A stretch of DNA of 26,932 bases from an uncultured Chloroflexota bacterium (GCA_903858085.1 CAIOHJ010000159.1:1-26932); one strand, 5' to 3'; numbered from the stretch's first letter, positions 1 through 8,231 are shown. Made by a program: numbers and translations. Notes: generated by a model from the letters alone, not told the origin.

Positions 1-5
1 AGAGT

Positions 6-560
6 ATGAGCCAGCATCTCTATCAATTTTGCCCGCGCTGCGCACACCCGCTCGAAGATCGTCTCCTGGCAGGAAAATCGCGCCGCAGCTGCCCATCCTG
101 TGGCTTTCTCCATTTTCCAGACCCCAAAGTTGCCGTGGTCGGCCTGATCGAAGCAGAGAACCAAATCCTGCTGGTTCGGCGGGCAGTCGAACCAGGCTGT
201 GGCCTGTGGGCGCTGCCAGGCGGCTACATGGACGCCGGCGAACTGCCAGCTGCAGCCCTGCAGCGCGAGGTGGCTGAAGAAGCAGGGGTGGCTGTGGCAG
301 TGGGTGACCTGCTCGACATTTTTCCGATGGTCAACCCAGGGGGCACCAGCTTGGGGATTGTCCTGGCATTTCATGGCTGGCCCATCGACCCGTCGTCGGT
401 GCCGGCCGCTGCCGACGACGCCGACGCGGCCGAGTGGTTCTACGCCGAAACCTTGCCATCTACCTTGGCCTTTGCATCGACCCAGCGGCTGCTGGCACGC
501 TGGCGCGACCAGCAAAAGAGCCCTCTGCTGGCCCGGGGGCAGGCCGCAACGCCCTATTGA
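6..560 (+). CDS. Nudix hydrolase with N-terminal zinc ribbon
   Basis: A 184-residue protein likely to hydrolyse a nucleoside-diphosphate-linked substrate such as ADP-ribose or NADH in the cytoplasm. A zinc ribbon is formed by C9-x2-C12 and C29-x2-C32. The Nudix box is complete: G73, E79, R87-E88, E91-E92 and G94 fit GX5EX7REUXEEXGU, so the metal-binding glutamates are present. The layout (short zinc ribbon, then Nudix domain) resembles the NudC/YjhB-like branch of the family, but substrate cannot be read from sequence. The ATG lies five bases from the window edge, so its ribosome binding site is not visible; the zinc ribbon right after it suggests the N-terminus is complete. The next gene starts 14 nt downstream, so the two are probably cotranscribed. 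Confidence 0.93.
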   Translation: MSQHLYQFCPRCAHPLEDRLLAGKSRRSCPSCGFLHFPDPKVAVVGLIEAENQILLVRRAVEPGCGLWALPGGYMDAGELPAAALQREVAEEAGVAVAVGDLLDIFPMVNPGGTSLGIVLAFHGWPIDPSSVPAAADDADAAEWFYAETLPSTLAFASTQRLLARWRDQQKSPLLARGQAATPY

Positions 561-574
561 GAAGAGAAACCGCC

Positions 575-1651
575 ATGCACTCTGAAACCAACCACCCCTC
601 TGCAGCAGAGAGCCCCAAAACCTTCCTGATCACCGGCGGGGCGGGCTTTCTCGGCATCAACTTGATACGCTATCTGCTGGCACGCGGCCACCGCATCGTC
701 TCCCTTGACATCGCTGACTTTCCCTACCCGGAACGCCCCCAGATCACCGCGATCCGCGGCGACATCCGCGACCCCATCCAGGTCGACCAGGCCATGGCAG
801 GGGTCGACCTCGTCGTCCATACCGCTGCTGCCCTGCCACTCTACTCCCCGAAAGACATCTACACCACCGACATCGACGGCAGCCGCAACGTTCTGCAGGC
901 GGCGCTGGCGCACCGGGTCGAACGCTGCATCCATATCTCATCCACCGCGGTCTACGGGATCCCAGACCACCACCCGCTCACCGAGACCGACCGGATGCAA
1001 GGGGTTGGCCCCTACGGGGAAGCCAAAGTTCAGGTCGAAGAGCTCTGCCACGCCTATCGCGCGCAGGGGCTCTGCGTCCCGATCCTCCGCCCCAAATCGT
1101 TTGTCGGACCAGAACGGCTCGGCGTCTTCGCACTTTTTTACGACTGGGCCAAGGACGGCAAAAACTTTCCTGTGCTCGGATCCGGCCACAACCGCTATCA
1201 GCTGCTCGATGTCGAGGATCTCTGCGCGGCCATTTACCTGGCTGCCACCTTGCCCTGCAGCCAGACCAACGATGTCTTCAACATCGGAGCCAAAATCTTC
1301 ACAACCCTCCGCGAGGATTATCAGGCAGTGCTGGACTACGCCGGCCACGGCCGCCACATCATCCCCCTCCCGGCAGCCCCTGCCATCTGGACCTTGCGGG
1401 CGCTCGAAAAAATCCACCTCTCGCCGCTCTATCGTTGGGTCTACGAGACCGTGACGGAGGACTCGTTTGTCTCGATCGAAAAGGCAGAACGACTCCTCGG
1501 TTTTCGCCCGCGCTACTCCAACCAAGAAGCGCTGATCCGCAACTACCAGTGGTACATCGACCACCTGCAAGATTTTGCTGGCCAGTCCGGGGTGTCACAC
1601 CGGGTCCCTTGGAAACAAGGGGCGCTGGCCGTCGCCAAGTGGTTCTTCTGA
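575..1651 (+). CDS. NAD(P)-dependent epimerase/dehydratase (extended SDR)
   Basis: A 358-residue extended short-chain dehydrogenase/reductase, the family of UDP-glucose 4-epimerase and 3-beta-hydroxysteroid dehydrogenase. The Rossmann motif GGAGFLG spans residues 21-27. The catalytic triad is visible as S122/S123/T124 in ISSTAVYG and Y147-x3-K151 in YGEAK. These predict NAD(P)-dependent oxidation, reduction or epimerisation of a sugar nucleotide or similar substrate; which one is unknown. The start was set at 575, following GAGAAGAG, because the longer open frame from 434 overlaps the Nudix gene and adds 47 residues with no fold similarity. The gene ends 25 nt before a convergent gene. Confidence 0.92.
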   Translation: MHSETNHPSAAESPKTFLITGGAGFLGINLIRYLLARGHRIVSLDIADFPYPERPQITAIRGDIRDPIQVDQAMAGVDLVVHTAAALPLYSPKDIYTTDIDGSRNVLQAALAHRVERCIHISSTAVYGIPDHHPLTETDRMQGVGPYGEAKVQVEELCHAYRAQGLCVPILRPKSFVGPERLGVFALFYDWAKDGKNFPVLGSGHNRYQLLDVEDLCAAIYLAATLPCSQTNDVFNIGAKIFTTLREDYQAVLDYAGHGRHIIPLPAAPAIWTLRALEKIHLSPLYRWVYETVTEDSFVSIEKAERLLGFRPRYSNQEALIRNYQWYIDHLQDFAGQSGVSHRVPWKQGALAVAKWFF

Positions 1652-1664
1652 CCGCCCGGCAACC

Positions 1665-1676
1665 GCCAGCGCTGGC
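1665..1676. repeat. 12-bp perfect palindrome in a convergent intergenic gap
   Basis: GCCAGCGCTGGC reads identically on both strands and fills the gap between two convergent stop codons (1651 and 1677). On the plus strand it is followed by TCATTTTCT. It might contribute to termination in both directions, but it has no loop, so a stable hairpin is doubtful. Confidence 0.3.
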
Positions 1677-2162
1677 TCATTTTCTGTCGATCGGAATCTG
1701 CTCCGAATCCGGTTCTGCGCCGGGGACGGGCGGCTCCGCCGACCGCTGGGCCCTGGCCTCCAGATCATGGGCGACCCGGTCGAGCTGGGCGCTGAAAGCC
1801 TGCAGCCCACCTTTCAAAGTCTCTGCCAGCTCGTTGACCAGCTTGCTGGAAGCCATCTTTTCGCCGATCTCCTCGGCGATCTCTTCTGTCTTCTCCTTGA
1901 GCTCCTTGGCCTCTCGCGAAGCCGCTACCTGGTGAAAGCTGTTCTCCAGCGTCGCAGCGAGCTGTTCGGCACCTGTGCGCAGATCATTCTCCAACTGACG
2001 GCGCTGGTCGCTCTGCCACCACTGCCGCCCCAGATTGCTCAGCCGGTTGGCCAGCCCCCCCAGTTCGTCCATCAGCTCCTGTGCCGCCTGCCCGACTGGA
2101 CTGTCCCCCCCTCGCGGTTCAGCCCCCTGCGGGTTCGTCGTGGCCTGTTCGTTGGTTTCCAT
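1677..2162 (-). CDS. Hypothetical alpha-helical/coiled-coil protein
   Basis: A 161-residue protein I do not recognise. It has no signal peptide and no membrane segment. Residues about 1-28 are polar and low-complexity, rich in Asn, Gln, Gly, Pro and Glu. The centre (about 35-140) is strongly helical, with heptad-like spacing of Leu/Ala and many charged residues, and carries a WW pair near residue 48. The C-terminus is again polar and Pro-rich. A helical, stress- or envelope-associated role is possible but not shown. The ATG at 2162 follows GAGAG, and an extended -10 box sits about 70 nt upstream. Amphipathic heptads and a promoter-like element support a real gene. Confidence 0.7.
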   Translation of the reverse strand: METNEQATTNPQGAEPRGGDSPVGQAAQELMDELGGLANRLSNLGRQWWQSDQRRQLENDLRTGAEQLAATLENSFHQVAASREAKELKEKTEEIAEEIGEKMASSKLVNELAETLKGGLQAFSAQLDRVAHDLEARAQRSAEPPVPGAEPDSEQIPIDRK

Positions 2163-2230
2163 AGACTCTCGTTGCCTTTCTGTTCGTCAAACGTGCCATA
2201 CACAGTCAATTGCATGGAGACTCCAGCTTC

Positions 2231-2239
2231 AGTATAGCA
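2231..2239 (-). promoter_or_regulatory. Extended -10 promoter for the 1677-2162 gene
   Basis: On the minus strand the sequence reads TGCTATACT, an extended -10 element (TGn-TATACT). Seventeen bases upstream is only a weak -35 (TGTACG). The predicted start near 2224 would give a leader of about 60 nt before the ATG at 2162. Confidence 0.5.
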
Positions 2240-2303
2240 TGGATCAACCAGCCCGTACAGCCCCCCTGCCAAATTGCCTGATCCATCTGCCCACAAATGG
2301 GCG

Positions 2304-2309
2304 TATACT
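2304..2309 (+). promoter_or_regulatory. Possible -10 box (TATACT), upstream of a 21-codon ORF
   Basis: TATACT followed by G lies in the divergent intergenic region, with no convincing -35 at normal spacing. Transcription from here would begin about 2316 and immediately cover the short ORF at 2328-2393 and the secreted-protein gene at 2554. Confidence 0.3.
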
Positions 2310-2327
2310 GAAAAGAGGGAGAAAATT

Positions 2328-2393
2328 ATGCAGCTGGTTGCCACGACATATCAGATACCGCCTGGGGGGAGAGTGGCCCAGCCGTCGCTGTGA
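2328..2393 (+). CDS. Possible 21-residue leader peptide
   Basis: A 21-codon frame with ATG preceded by AGAGGGAGA at about 7 nt spacing, ending in TGA at 2391-2393. It encodes a peptide beginning MQLVATTYQIPP. It sits between a TATACT box and the secreted-protein gene. No family is recognisable, and a frame this short can arise by chance. The only support is the coincidence of a -10 box, a purine-rich Shine-Dalgarno-like stretch and an ATG. Confidence 0.2.
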   Translation: MQLVATTYQIPPGGRVAQPSL

Positions 2394-2464
2394 GGGGGGC
2401 TGCACAGCACAGAACAAAGCAGATCTGCTCCTCAAACAGCTGGCCACGCAGAATCTTTTCTGTC

Positions 2465-2470
2465 TATACT
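2465..2470 (+). promoter_or_regulatory. Likely -10 box for the secreted-protein gene
   Basis: TATACT at 2465-2470, with TGGCCA 18 nt upstream as a poor -35. The predicted transcript start near 2477 gives a leader of about 77 nt that includes the strong GAAAGGAGGA ribosome binding site at 2541-2550. Confidence 0.45.
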
Positions 2471-2553
2471 GGCAGGGAAGGAGTGATCCAGACGTCGATC
2501 AAGAGGCAGAACGGGTAGGTAGAGGAGCGCCGCGTTGCGCGAAAGGAGGAGCT

Positions 2554-3528
2554 ATGTTGCGCAATTGGTTGAAACTGTCTGGTGTTCTGTGGATCGCTGT
2601 CCTGGCCATGCTGCTGCTGGTGGTGCCGGTGCTGGCGGAGACACCATTGGGGGCAGGGCCTGACAACCCGCTGAGCCCGAGTGGGGAGTGGGTGGAGTTG
2701 CCAGTGGGGGCCATGCAGTTTTATGGCTTTCACGAGAAAGGGGACGGCGAAGAAGTCCGCGTGACGATGGAGGTTGTCCCCCATTACGGTACGACGTTTG
2801 AGATTTGGTCGAAAGAAGAGGTTCGGATGTGGGGCGAGGAACTGGACTTCACGGCGATCGGTGCGGGCACCCTCTCGCACGACTGCGAGCCGGACGATGA
2901 AGTCGGCAAGATGAACTGGCTGGGCACCTTCACCTCTTCCGGCGACTACTTTGTCGTCGTGAAACACGAGGCTGGGCCGGTCAGCTACTACAAACTGACC
3001 GTCAGCGGCAAGGACGTGTCGTTCCCGTTTGCACCCCAGCCAGCAGCGGCACCCCAGCCCGCAGCGGCACCCCAGCCCGCAGCGGCACCTGCGGCTGCGA
3101 TGGCCGGGGAGAGCCCTGAAACGGCCATGGCGCCGACGGGCAGCTGGATGGAACTGCCAGCAGGCAAGGAACATTGGTACCAGTTCTCCTACCTGGCAGA
3201 TACGGGGCCGGAGCATGACGGCGATCTGCCTCTGATCACAGTGTCGATGTCTGTCGAGGAGCCGGCCGACAACGCCCGGTTCGATGTCTGGACACAGGAG
3301 GAGATCGACCGTCTGGTGGCTGAAGGGGAAGATATCACAGCCGCAGATCCCACCAAGGGCCACTGCGTCGGCACAGGCAGCGCCGACGAATTCAGACACG
3401 AGGACTACAGCTGGAGCGGAACCTTCCCCACCACTGGCGTCTACTACGTGCGGGTCCAGCACACACACTGCCGCTGTGAGCCAGCGTACTATCAGCTTCT
3501 TGTCTCTGGCCGCAGTGTCTCGTATTGA
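2554..3528 (+). CDS. Secreted protein with two repeated beta-rich domains
   Basis: A 324-residue exported protein of unknown function. Residues 1-28 are a typical Sec signal peptide (basic start, long hydrophobic core, VLA cleavage site before E29). The mature part is an internal duplication: about residues 45-150 and 190-324 share the order 'GEW/GSW-x-ELP', 'F-x-IWS/F-x-VWT-x-EE', 'GTF-xx-G-xY-x-V-x-V' and 'YY-x-L-x-VSG-x-x-VS'. This recalls extracellular pre-peptidase C-terminal-like domains, but I do not assert that family. A Pro-Ala linker encoded by a tandem repeat joins the copies. The second copy has extra cysteines (HC, HCRC). The start at 2554 is fixed by GAAAGGAGGA three bases upstream and by the signal peptide. 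Confidence 0.85.
   Translation: MLRNWLKLSGVLWIAVLAMLLLVVPVLAETPLGAGPDNPLSPSGEWVELPVGAMQFYGFHEKGDGEEVRVTMEVVPHYGTTFEIWSKEEVRMWGEELDFTAIGAGTLSHDCEPDDEVGKMNWLGTFTSSGDYFVVVKHEAGPVSYYKLTVSGKDVSFPFAPQPAAAPQPAAAPQPAAAPAAAMAGESPETAMAPTGSWMELPAGKEHWYQFSYLADTGPEHDGDLPLITVSMSVEEPADNARFDVWTQEEIDRLVAEGEDITAADPTKGHCVGTGSADEFRHEDYSWSGTFPTTGVYYVRVQHTHCRCEPAYYQLLVSGRSVSY
3031..3084 (+). repeat. Three 18-bp tandem repeats coding a Pro-Ala linker
   Basis: Three head-to-tail copies of an 18-bp unit, the last two identical and the first differing by one base, encode an AAPQPA-type linker inside the secreted protein. A degenerate fourth copy follows. Such a tract may vary in copy number between strains. Confidence 0.85.
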
Positions 3529-3599
3529 GAGATCGGGCCCGAGGAGCTTCCGTGCTGAAAGCAGAACGTGGCCAGCACAGAGCAGAGCTCGATGAAGGC

Positions 3600-3626
3600 G
3601 AGGGGTGCGCCAGCAACGCACCCCTC
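3600..3626 (+). terminator. Hairpin terminator after the secreted-protein gene
   Basis: GAGGGGTGCG pairs with CGCACCCCTC in a perfect 10-bp stem around a 7-nt loop, 71 nt after the stop codon. It is followed by a C-run and CTTTCT, a weak T-tract. Being symmetric, the stem could also act on transcripts from the convergent HAD gene ending at 3672. Confidence 0.6.
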
Positions 3627-3671
3627 CCCCCTTTCTGGAGGCTGGAGCAGAAGGAACCGTCCGCCCTCGGC

Positions 3672-4331
3672 TTACAGCCGTCGCTCTGGCAGGTAGGCAG
3701 CAATCTCACGGTACGAGCTCCAGACCACATCGGCGCCGGCAGCCAGCAGTGCATCGGCAGGATAGGTGGTGGTCAGCCCGATCACATGGCAGCCAGCAGC
3801 CTTGGCAGAACGCACACCGTTGCGCGAGTCTTCGATCGCGACAGAACGCTGGGCCGATACCCCCAACTGCTCAGCTGCACGCAGATAGGGCTCAGGGTCC
3901 GGTTTGGTACGGCTCACATCTTCGGCGGTGACCACTGCATCGAAGTAGCGGTGCAAGCCAAAACGGTCAAAGGCCAGCTGCTGGTTGGCACGCAAGGCAG
4001 AGGTAGCCAACCCAAACGCCGCAAACTGGGGGCGGCTGCGCTGAATAAAGTCGACCGCCCCCGGGATCTCCCGGATGCGGTCGGCCAGCTGCAAAAATGC
4101 CTGCTGCTTGGCCTGCAGCAAAGCAGAGACAGATTGGCGCCCCCCCAGGTAGTGGCGGTTGATGTGCTCAACCAGCTGACGATCCGGAATCCCAATGAAT
4201 TCATCCAACAGTGTATCGGTCAGCTGTACCCCCTGCGCAGCCGCCATCGCTCGCATCGATTCATGGTGGAGTGCCTCTGAATCGATGATCACCCCATCCA
4301 TGTCAAAAATAATTGCCTGAAACTTCTGCAT
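3672..4331 (-). CDS. HAD-superfamily hydrolase, beta-phosphoglucomutase-like
   Basis: A 219-residue cytoplasmic HAD phosphatase or phosphomutase of the subclass with a helical cap. Motif I is D10-M-D12-G, with D10 the nucleophile and D12 the acid/base. Motif II is T110/S111, motif III is K143 in TKPDPEPY, and motif IV is E167-D168-S169. All catalytic residues are present, so it is expected to be active on a phosphorylated small molecule; whether it is a phosphatase or beta-phosphoglucomutase cannot be decided. GAAGGA lies about 8 nt before the ATG. It begins 49 nt after the ABC gene at 4381-6243 and probably shares its transcript. Confidence 0.93.
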   Translation of the reverse strand: MQKFQAIIFDMDGVIIDSEALHHESMRAMAAAQGVQLTDTLLDEFIGIPDRQLVEHINRHYLGGRQSVSALLQAKQQAFLQLADRIREIPGAVDFIQRSRPQFAAFGLATSALRANQQLAFDRFGLHRYFDAVVTAEDVSRTKPDPEPYLRAAEQLGVSAQRSVAIEDSRNGVRSAKAAGCHVIGLTTTYPADALLAAGADVVWSSYREIAAYLPERRL

Positions 4332-4380
4332 CGCTGTTTTCCTTCACAAGCTCCTGAACAACCCGTTGCGTTTCTGTGCG

Positions 4381-6243
4381 CTACTGCGCGCCGGCCGGAC
4401 GATGCCACTGCATGGTGTAGAGCCGGTAGTAATCACCGCGCTCTGCCAGCAGCTGCTGGTGGCTGCCCCGTTCGATCACCCGGCCACGCTCCATGACAAT
4501 GATCTGGTCGGCGTTGACAATGGTGCTGAGACGATGGGCAATCACAAAGGTGGTGCGGCCTGCCATCAAGGTATCCATCGCACGTTGAATGATCTGCTCG
4601 GTCGCTGTGTCGACGCTGCTCGTCGCTTCATCCAGGATCAGGATGCGCGGGTTGGCCAGCAGAGCACGGGCAAACGAGATCAGCTGCCGCTGGCCAGCAC
4701 TGAAGTTGCTGCCGTTTTCTTCAACCCGGGTCGCGTAGCCCTCAGGCAGCGCCACAATGAAATCGTGGACCCCGACCGCCCTGGCCGCGGCCTCCACCTC
4801 CACCGCAGAGGCCTCCAAACGTCCGTAGCGGATGTTGTCAGCCAGCGTGCCACTGAACAAGAAAGGATCCTGCAGCACAATGCCCATCTGCGCATGGAGG
4901 CTGGCCAGGGTGATGTCGCGGAGATCCTGGCCATCTACGCGCACACTGCCTGCACTGACGTCAAAAAAACGGGCAAGCAGACGGATCACCGTGCTCTTGC
5001 CCGCCCCTGTCTCGCCGACCAGAGCAATGCGATCCCCCGGCGCAGCATGGATCGAGACATCCTCCAGCACAGGTTCGTCGTCTTTGTAGCGAAAGACGAC
5101 ATGCTCGAAATCGACCTCTCCCCGGATCGGCCCGATCGGCAACGCACCAGGCCGATCCGCCAGGTCAGGCTCGGTGTCCAGCAGCGCAAAAATCCGCTCA
5201 CAGGAAGTCATGGTGGCCTGGAAGGTGTTGTAGCGCTGAGCCAACTCGCGGATCGGTTCAAAAAAACGCTCGATGTAGAGCACAAAGGCCACCAGCACCC
5301 CTGCACTCAAGCTGTCGCCCATCACCAGCCAGCCGCCGACCCCCAACACCAGCGCCATGGCAAGGGACCCAATGAAGTCAACCCCCGGGAAAAAAATGGC
5401 CGACAACTTGGTGGCACGCACGTTGGCGTCGAAAAAGGAACGGTTGAGATCGTCAAAATGCCAGAAGCTGCGCTGCTCACGGTTGAAACTGCGCGTCACA
5501 CGCACGCCAGCGATCGACTCGTTGAGGTAGCCGTTGATGATCGAGAGCCGCTGGCGGCTGGCACGATAGGCCTCCCGCACATGGTGGCGCCAATAGTTGG
5601 TCAACAGCACCATCGGCAGGATCATCGCAAACGCGACCAGCGCCAGCCGCCACTCCATCGCCAGCATCGCCGCCGAGATCCCCACCAGGTTGAGCGTGGA
5701 GCGTGCCTGCCCCGTGATGGACCAGGTGAGAAACTCCTGCAGCACACCGACATCGCCGATCAGACGACTCATCAGACGCCCCACACTCATGTTGTTGTGA
5801 AAATTCAGCGACAGACGGTGCAGATGTCGGAACAGTTCGGCGCGCAGATCCGTGACGACACGCGTGCCGACAAACGCCATGATATGAATGCGCTGCCGGT
5901 TGGTCGCCCACTCGAAGAGCACAACCCCAGCCAGCACCCCCCCCCAACGCTGCAGCTGCCCCACCTCCCCGGCCGCAATCGAGTCGATCGCCTGCCCAAC
6001 CACCCACGGCCCGCTCACCGACAGCACAGTCGAGACCGCCATCCAGATCACCGCCAGGATCAGCGGCCGTCGGTAGGGGCCCACGTACCTGAAAAGCCGC
6101 AACAGCAGCCGACTGTCGTACGCCTTGCCCGGCACGTCGTCGTCGCCGCCGTAAAGCAGCGCTTCGACCTTGGCCTCGCGACGAGCGCGTGCCTCCGGCG
6201 TGTCTTGCGGGCGTTTCCAGAGCTCGGCAACAGAATTTGCCAT
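4381..6243 (-). CDS. ABC exporter half-transporter, consensus ATPase subunit
   Basis: A 620-residue type-IV ABC exporter half, with an N-terminal cytosolic extension (about 45 residues), six predicted membrane helices (about 55-340) and a nucleotide-binding domain. Walker A GETGAGKST is near residue 408, the signature near 513 reads FSAGQ rather than LSGGQ, Walker B ILILDEATSSVD near 533 keeps the catalytic glutamate, and the switch histidine is present in IAHRL near 567. The unusual signature together with an intact Walker B/H-loop is the pattern of one half of a heterodimeric exporter; the partner is the gene upstream. I chose the ATG at 6243 because AAGGAGAG sits about 9 nt before it; a longer frame to 6285 lacks one and would overlap the upstream stop. 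The substrate is unknown. Confidence 0.94.
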   Translation of the reverse strand: MANSVAELWKRPQDTPEARARREAKVEALLYGGDDDVPGKAYDSRLLLRLFRYVGPYRRPLILAVIWMAVSTVLSVSGPWVVGQAIDSIAAGEVGQLQRWGGVLAGVVLFEWATNRQRIHIMAFVGTRVVTDLRAELFRHLHRLSLNFHNNMSVGRLMSRLIGDVGVLQEFLTWSITGQARSTLNLVGISAAMLAMEWRLALVAFAMILPMVLLTNYWRHHVREAYRASRQRLSIINGYLNESIAGVRVTRSFNREQRSFWHFDDLNRSFFDANVRATKLSAIFFPGVDFIGSLAMALVLGVGGWLVMGDSLSAGVLVAFVLYIERFFEPIRELAQRYNTFQATMTSCERIFALLDTEPDLADRPGALPIGPIRGEVDFEHVVFRYKDDEPVLEDVSIHAAPGDRIALVGETGAGKSTVIRLLARFFDVSAGSVRVDGQDLRDITLASLHAQMGIVLQDPFLFSGTLADNIRYGRLEASAVEVEAAARAVGVHDFIVALPEGYATRVEENGSNFSAGQRQLISFARALLANPRILILDEATSSVDTATEQIIQRAMDTLMAGRTTFVIAHRLSTIVNADQIIVMERGRVIERGSHQQLLAERGDYYRLYTMQWHRPAGAQ

Positions 6244-6281
6244 CTGAGTCCTCTCCTTGGCTGAACTGACCTGCACCGTTC

Positions 6282-8045
6282 TCACTGCACCGCCCCCTGC
6301 AGATACTCTTCCTGCGCTTTGAGCTGCAGATCGTAGATCGTGCGGTAGAGACCCGGCTGCGCCAGCAGCTGCTGGTGGCTGCCTGTCTGCACGATCCGGC
6401 CACCGTCGAGCACATAGATGCAGCTGGCGTTTTTAAGGGTGACCAGACGCTGGGCGATGAGAAACGTCGTACGGTTTTGCATCAGCCTGGCCAACGCCTC
6501 CTGAATCAGATGCTCGGTCTGGGTGTCGACACTGCTCGTGGAATCGTCCAGAATCAAAATTTTTGGGTTGTACAGCAAGGCCCGGGCAATGGCAATACGC
6601 TGGCGCTGGCCGCCACTCAACGTCACCCCACGCTCGCCCACTTGGGTCCCATACCCCTTCGGGAAACGCACAATAAATTCGTGCGCGTTGGCTGCCTTGG
6701 CCGCAGCCACCACCTCTTCGTCGGTAGCATCGGCCACCCCATAGGCGATGTTGTCGCGAATCGTCGTGCTGAAGAGAAAGGATTCCTGCTGGACCATGCC
6801 GACATGGCGGCGCAGGCTGCGCAACGTCACCTGACGCACATCCACCCCATCCACCCACACACGCCCGCTGGATGGATCATAAAAACGCGAAAGCAATGCG
6901 ATCAAAGTCGATTTGCCTGCCCCGGTCGGCCCGACCAAGGCCACCGTCTGACCAGGTTCCACCGTGAAGTCAATGTCATAGAGCACACGGCTGGCGCCCT
7001 CATAGGCAAAGGAGACCTTTTCATACCGGACACGCCCCTCGATCGGCCCCAATGCAACCGCATCCGGAAGCTCCTCGATCTCGACCGGCGTATCGATGAT
7101 CTCGAAAATACGCTGGGCCGCAGCCCCGGCGGTCGCAGCCAGGTTGACCAGGTTGCCCACCTGCTGGGCGGGCGCATGCAACATCAACAAATAGGAGATC
7201 AACGCAAACAGGGTGCCGACACTGAGCGTTCCCTCGACCGCAGCCGAACCGCCAAACCAGAGAAGCAAAAAGACGCCGATAGACAACACAAATGTGAAAA
7301 GCGGCCAGTAGTCGCCCCAGGTGCGGATCACGCCGCTGCGCCGCCGAAACCATTCATCGCTGATCGAGTCGAATTTCTCAAATTCGTAGGGCTCACGCGC
7401 AAACGCCTTGACCACCCCAATCCCGGTCATGCTCTCCTGCATCACCGTGGAAAGTGTGCCAAGCTGTTCCTGAATCCGCTGAAACATCGGGCGTACCACC
7501 ATCCCAAAACGCAGCCCAAGCCCGACCAACGCCAACACCGGCCCCAACGTCAACAACGACAGCTGCCAGCTGACCAGAAACATCGCGACCACCACACCGC
7601 CAATCAGCAACACCACGCTGATCAGATCGAGCAGCCCAATCCCAGCAAAACGCTCGGTCTCGGCAATATCGCCGGTCGCCCGGCTCATCAAGTCCCCGGT
7701 GTGCGAGCGATCATAGAAGCTGAAGGGCAACCGCTGCAGGGCGATGTAGTAGTCGTTGCGCAGGTCATAGGCCACGCGATGGGTCAGCCATTCTCCCCAA
7801 TACCGCTGGAAAAACCCCGCCCCCCCGCGCACCAGCGCGATGGCCAGAATCAGGCCAGCCGCTGCAAACAGTACCCAACCGTCACGCGCTTCCAGCCCAC
7901 GGTCGATGGCATCCTGGAGGATCGGCGGCATCAGCAGATTTAACAAGGTGGCGCCAAGCATCGCAACATAGGTGCCCCCTACCTGCACTCGGTAGGGGGC
8001 AAGATAGGCAAACAACTGGCGGTAGACATGCAATTTTCCGTTCAT
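6282..8045 (-). CDS. ABC exporter half-transporter, degenerate ATPase subunit
   Basis: A 587-residue ABC exporter half: six predicted membrane helices in residues about 15-310, then the ATPase domain. Walker A GPTGAGKST is near residue 371 and the signature LSGGQ near 474 is canonical. Walker B near 495 reads ILILDDSTSSVD, with Asp in place of the catalytic Glu, and the H-loop near 530 reads IAQRL, with Gln replacing the switch His. Its own ATP site should therefore bind but barely hydrolyse ATP. Paired with the next gene it predicts a heterodimer of the TM287/288 or BmrC/BmrD kind. The start at 8045 was chosen to give a normal family length; upstream frame to 8276 covers the promoter region. 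The next gene starts 38 nt downstream. Confidence 0.94.
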   Translation of the reverse strand: MNGKLHVYRQLFAYLAPYRVQVGGTYVAMLGATLLNLLMPPILQDAIDRGLEARDGWVLFAAAGLILAIALVRGGAGFFQRYWGEWLTHRVAYDLRNDYYIALQRLPFSFYDRSHTGDLMSRATGDIAETERFAGIGLLDLISVVLLIGGVVVAMFLVSWQLSLLTLGPVLALVGLGLRFGMVVRPMFQRIQEQLGTLSTVMQESMTGIGVVKAFAREPYEFEKFDSISDEWFRRRSGVIRTWGDYWPLFTFVLSIGVFLLLWFGGSAAVEGTLSVGTLFALISYLLMLHAPAQQVGNLVNLAATAGAAAQRIFEIIDTPVEIEELPDAVALGPIEGRVRYEKVSFAYEGASRVLYDIDFTVEPGQTVALVGPTGAGKSTLIALLSRFYDPSSGRVWVDGVDVRQVTLRSLRRHVGMVQQESFLFSTTIRDNIAYGVADATDEEVVAAAKAANAHEFIVRFPKGYGTQVGERGVTLSGGQRQRIAIARALLYNPKILILDDSTSSVDTQTEHLIQEALARLMQNRTTFLIAQRLVTLKNASCIYVLDGGRIVQTGSHQQLLAQPGLYRTIYDLQLKAQEEYLQGAVQ

Positions 8046-8202
8046 CACCCATCCATTCTGAACAGACCCAAAAGAAAGGTCGCGGGCGTTCGCACTCCCA
8101 CGACCACAAGTCTCGAATGTTTCTGTCGATACACCCGGCGCAGCTGGACAGATTCTGGACCACCCCAAGCGTGCAGCCTTGTGTAAACACGACAACTCTA
8201 TA

Positions 8203-8231
8203 ACCATAACAACGGACAGGCCGTTTGTCAA
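8203..8231 (-). promoter_or_regulatory. Near-consensus promoter for the ABC exporter operon
   Basis: On the minus strand TTGACA (8226-8231) is separated by exactly 17 nt from TATGGT (8203-8208), a housekeeping-type promoter. The predicted start is near 8196, leaving a leader of about 150 nt before the ATG at 8045. It is back to back with the methyltransferase promoter at 8257-8286. Confidence 0.7.

Noticed and set aside
434..574. Upstream extension of the epimerase frame
   Set aside because: It overlaps the Nudix gene and adds residues unrelated to the fold; a start at 575 with a purine-rich ribosome site is better.
3031..3084. Tandem repeat considered as a CRISPR or satellite
   Set aside because: Only three direct 18-bp copies with no spacers, in frame inside a coding sequence and coding a Pro-Ala linker.
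4366..6264. Long plus-strand open frame (632 codons) opposite the ABC exporter gene
   Set aside because: Its translation is His/Gln/Arg/Pro-rich with no recognisable motif; it is the antisense shadow of a gene with intact Walker motifs, expected in GC-rich DNA.
6375..7943. Plus-strand open frame (522 codons) opposite the second ABC gene
   Set aside because: Same reasons: antisense shadow, low-complexity polar composition, no ribosome site.
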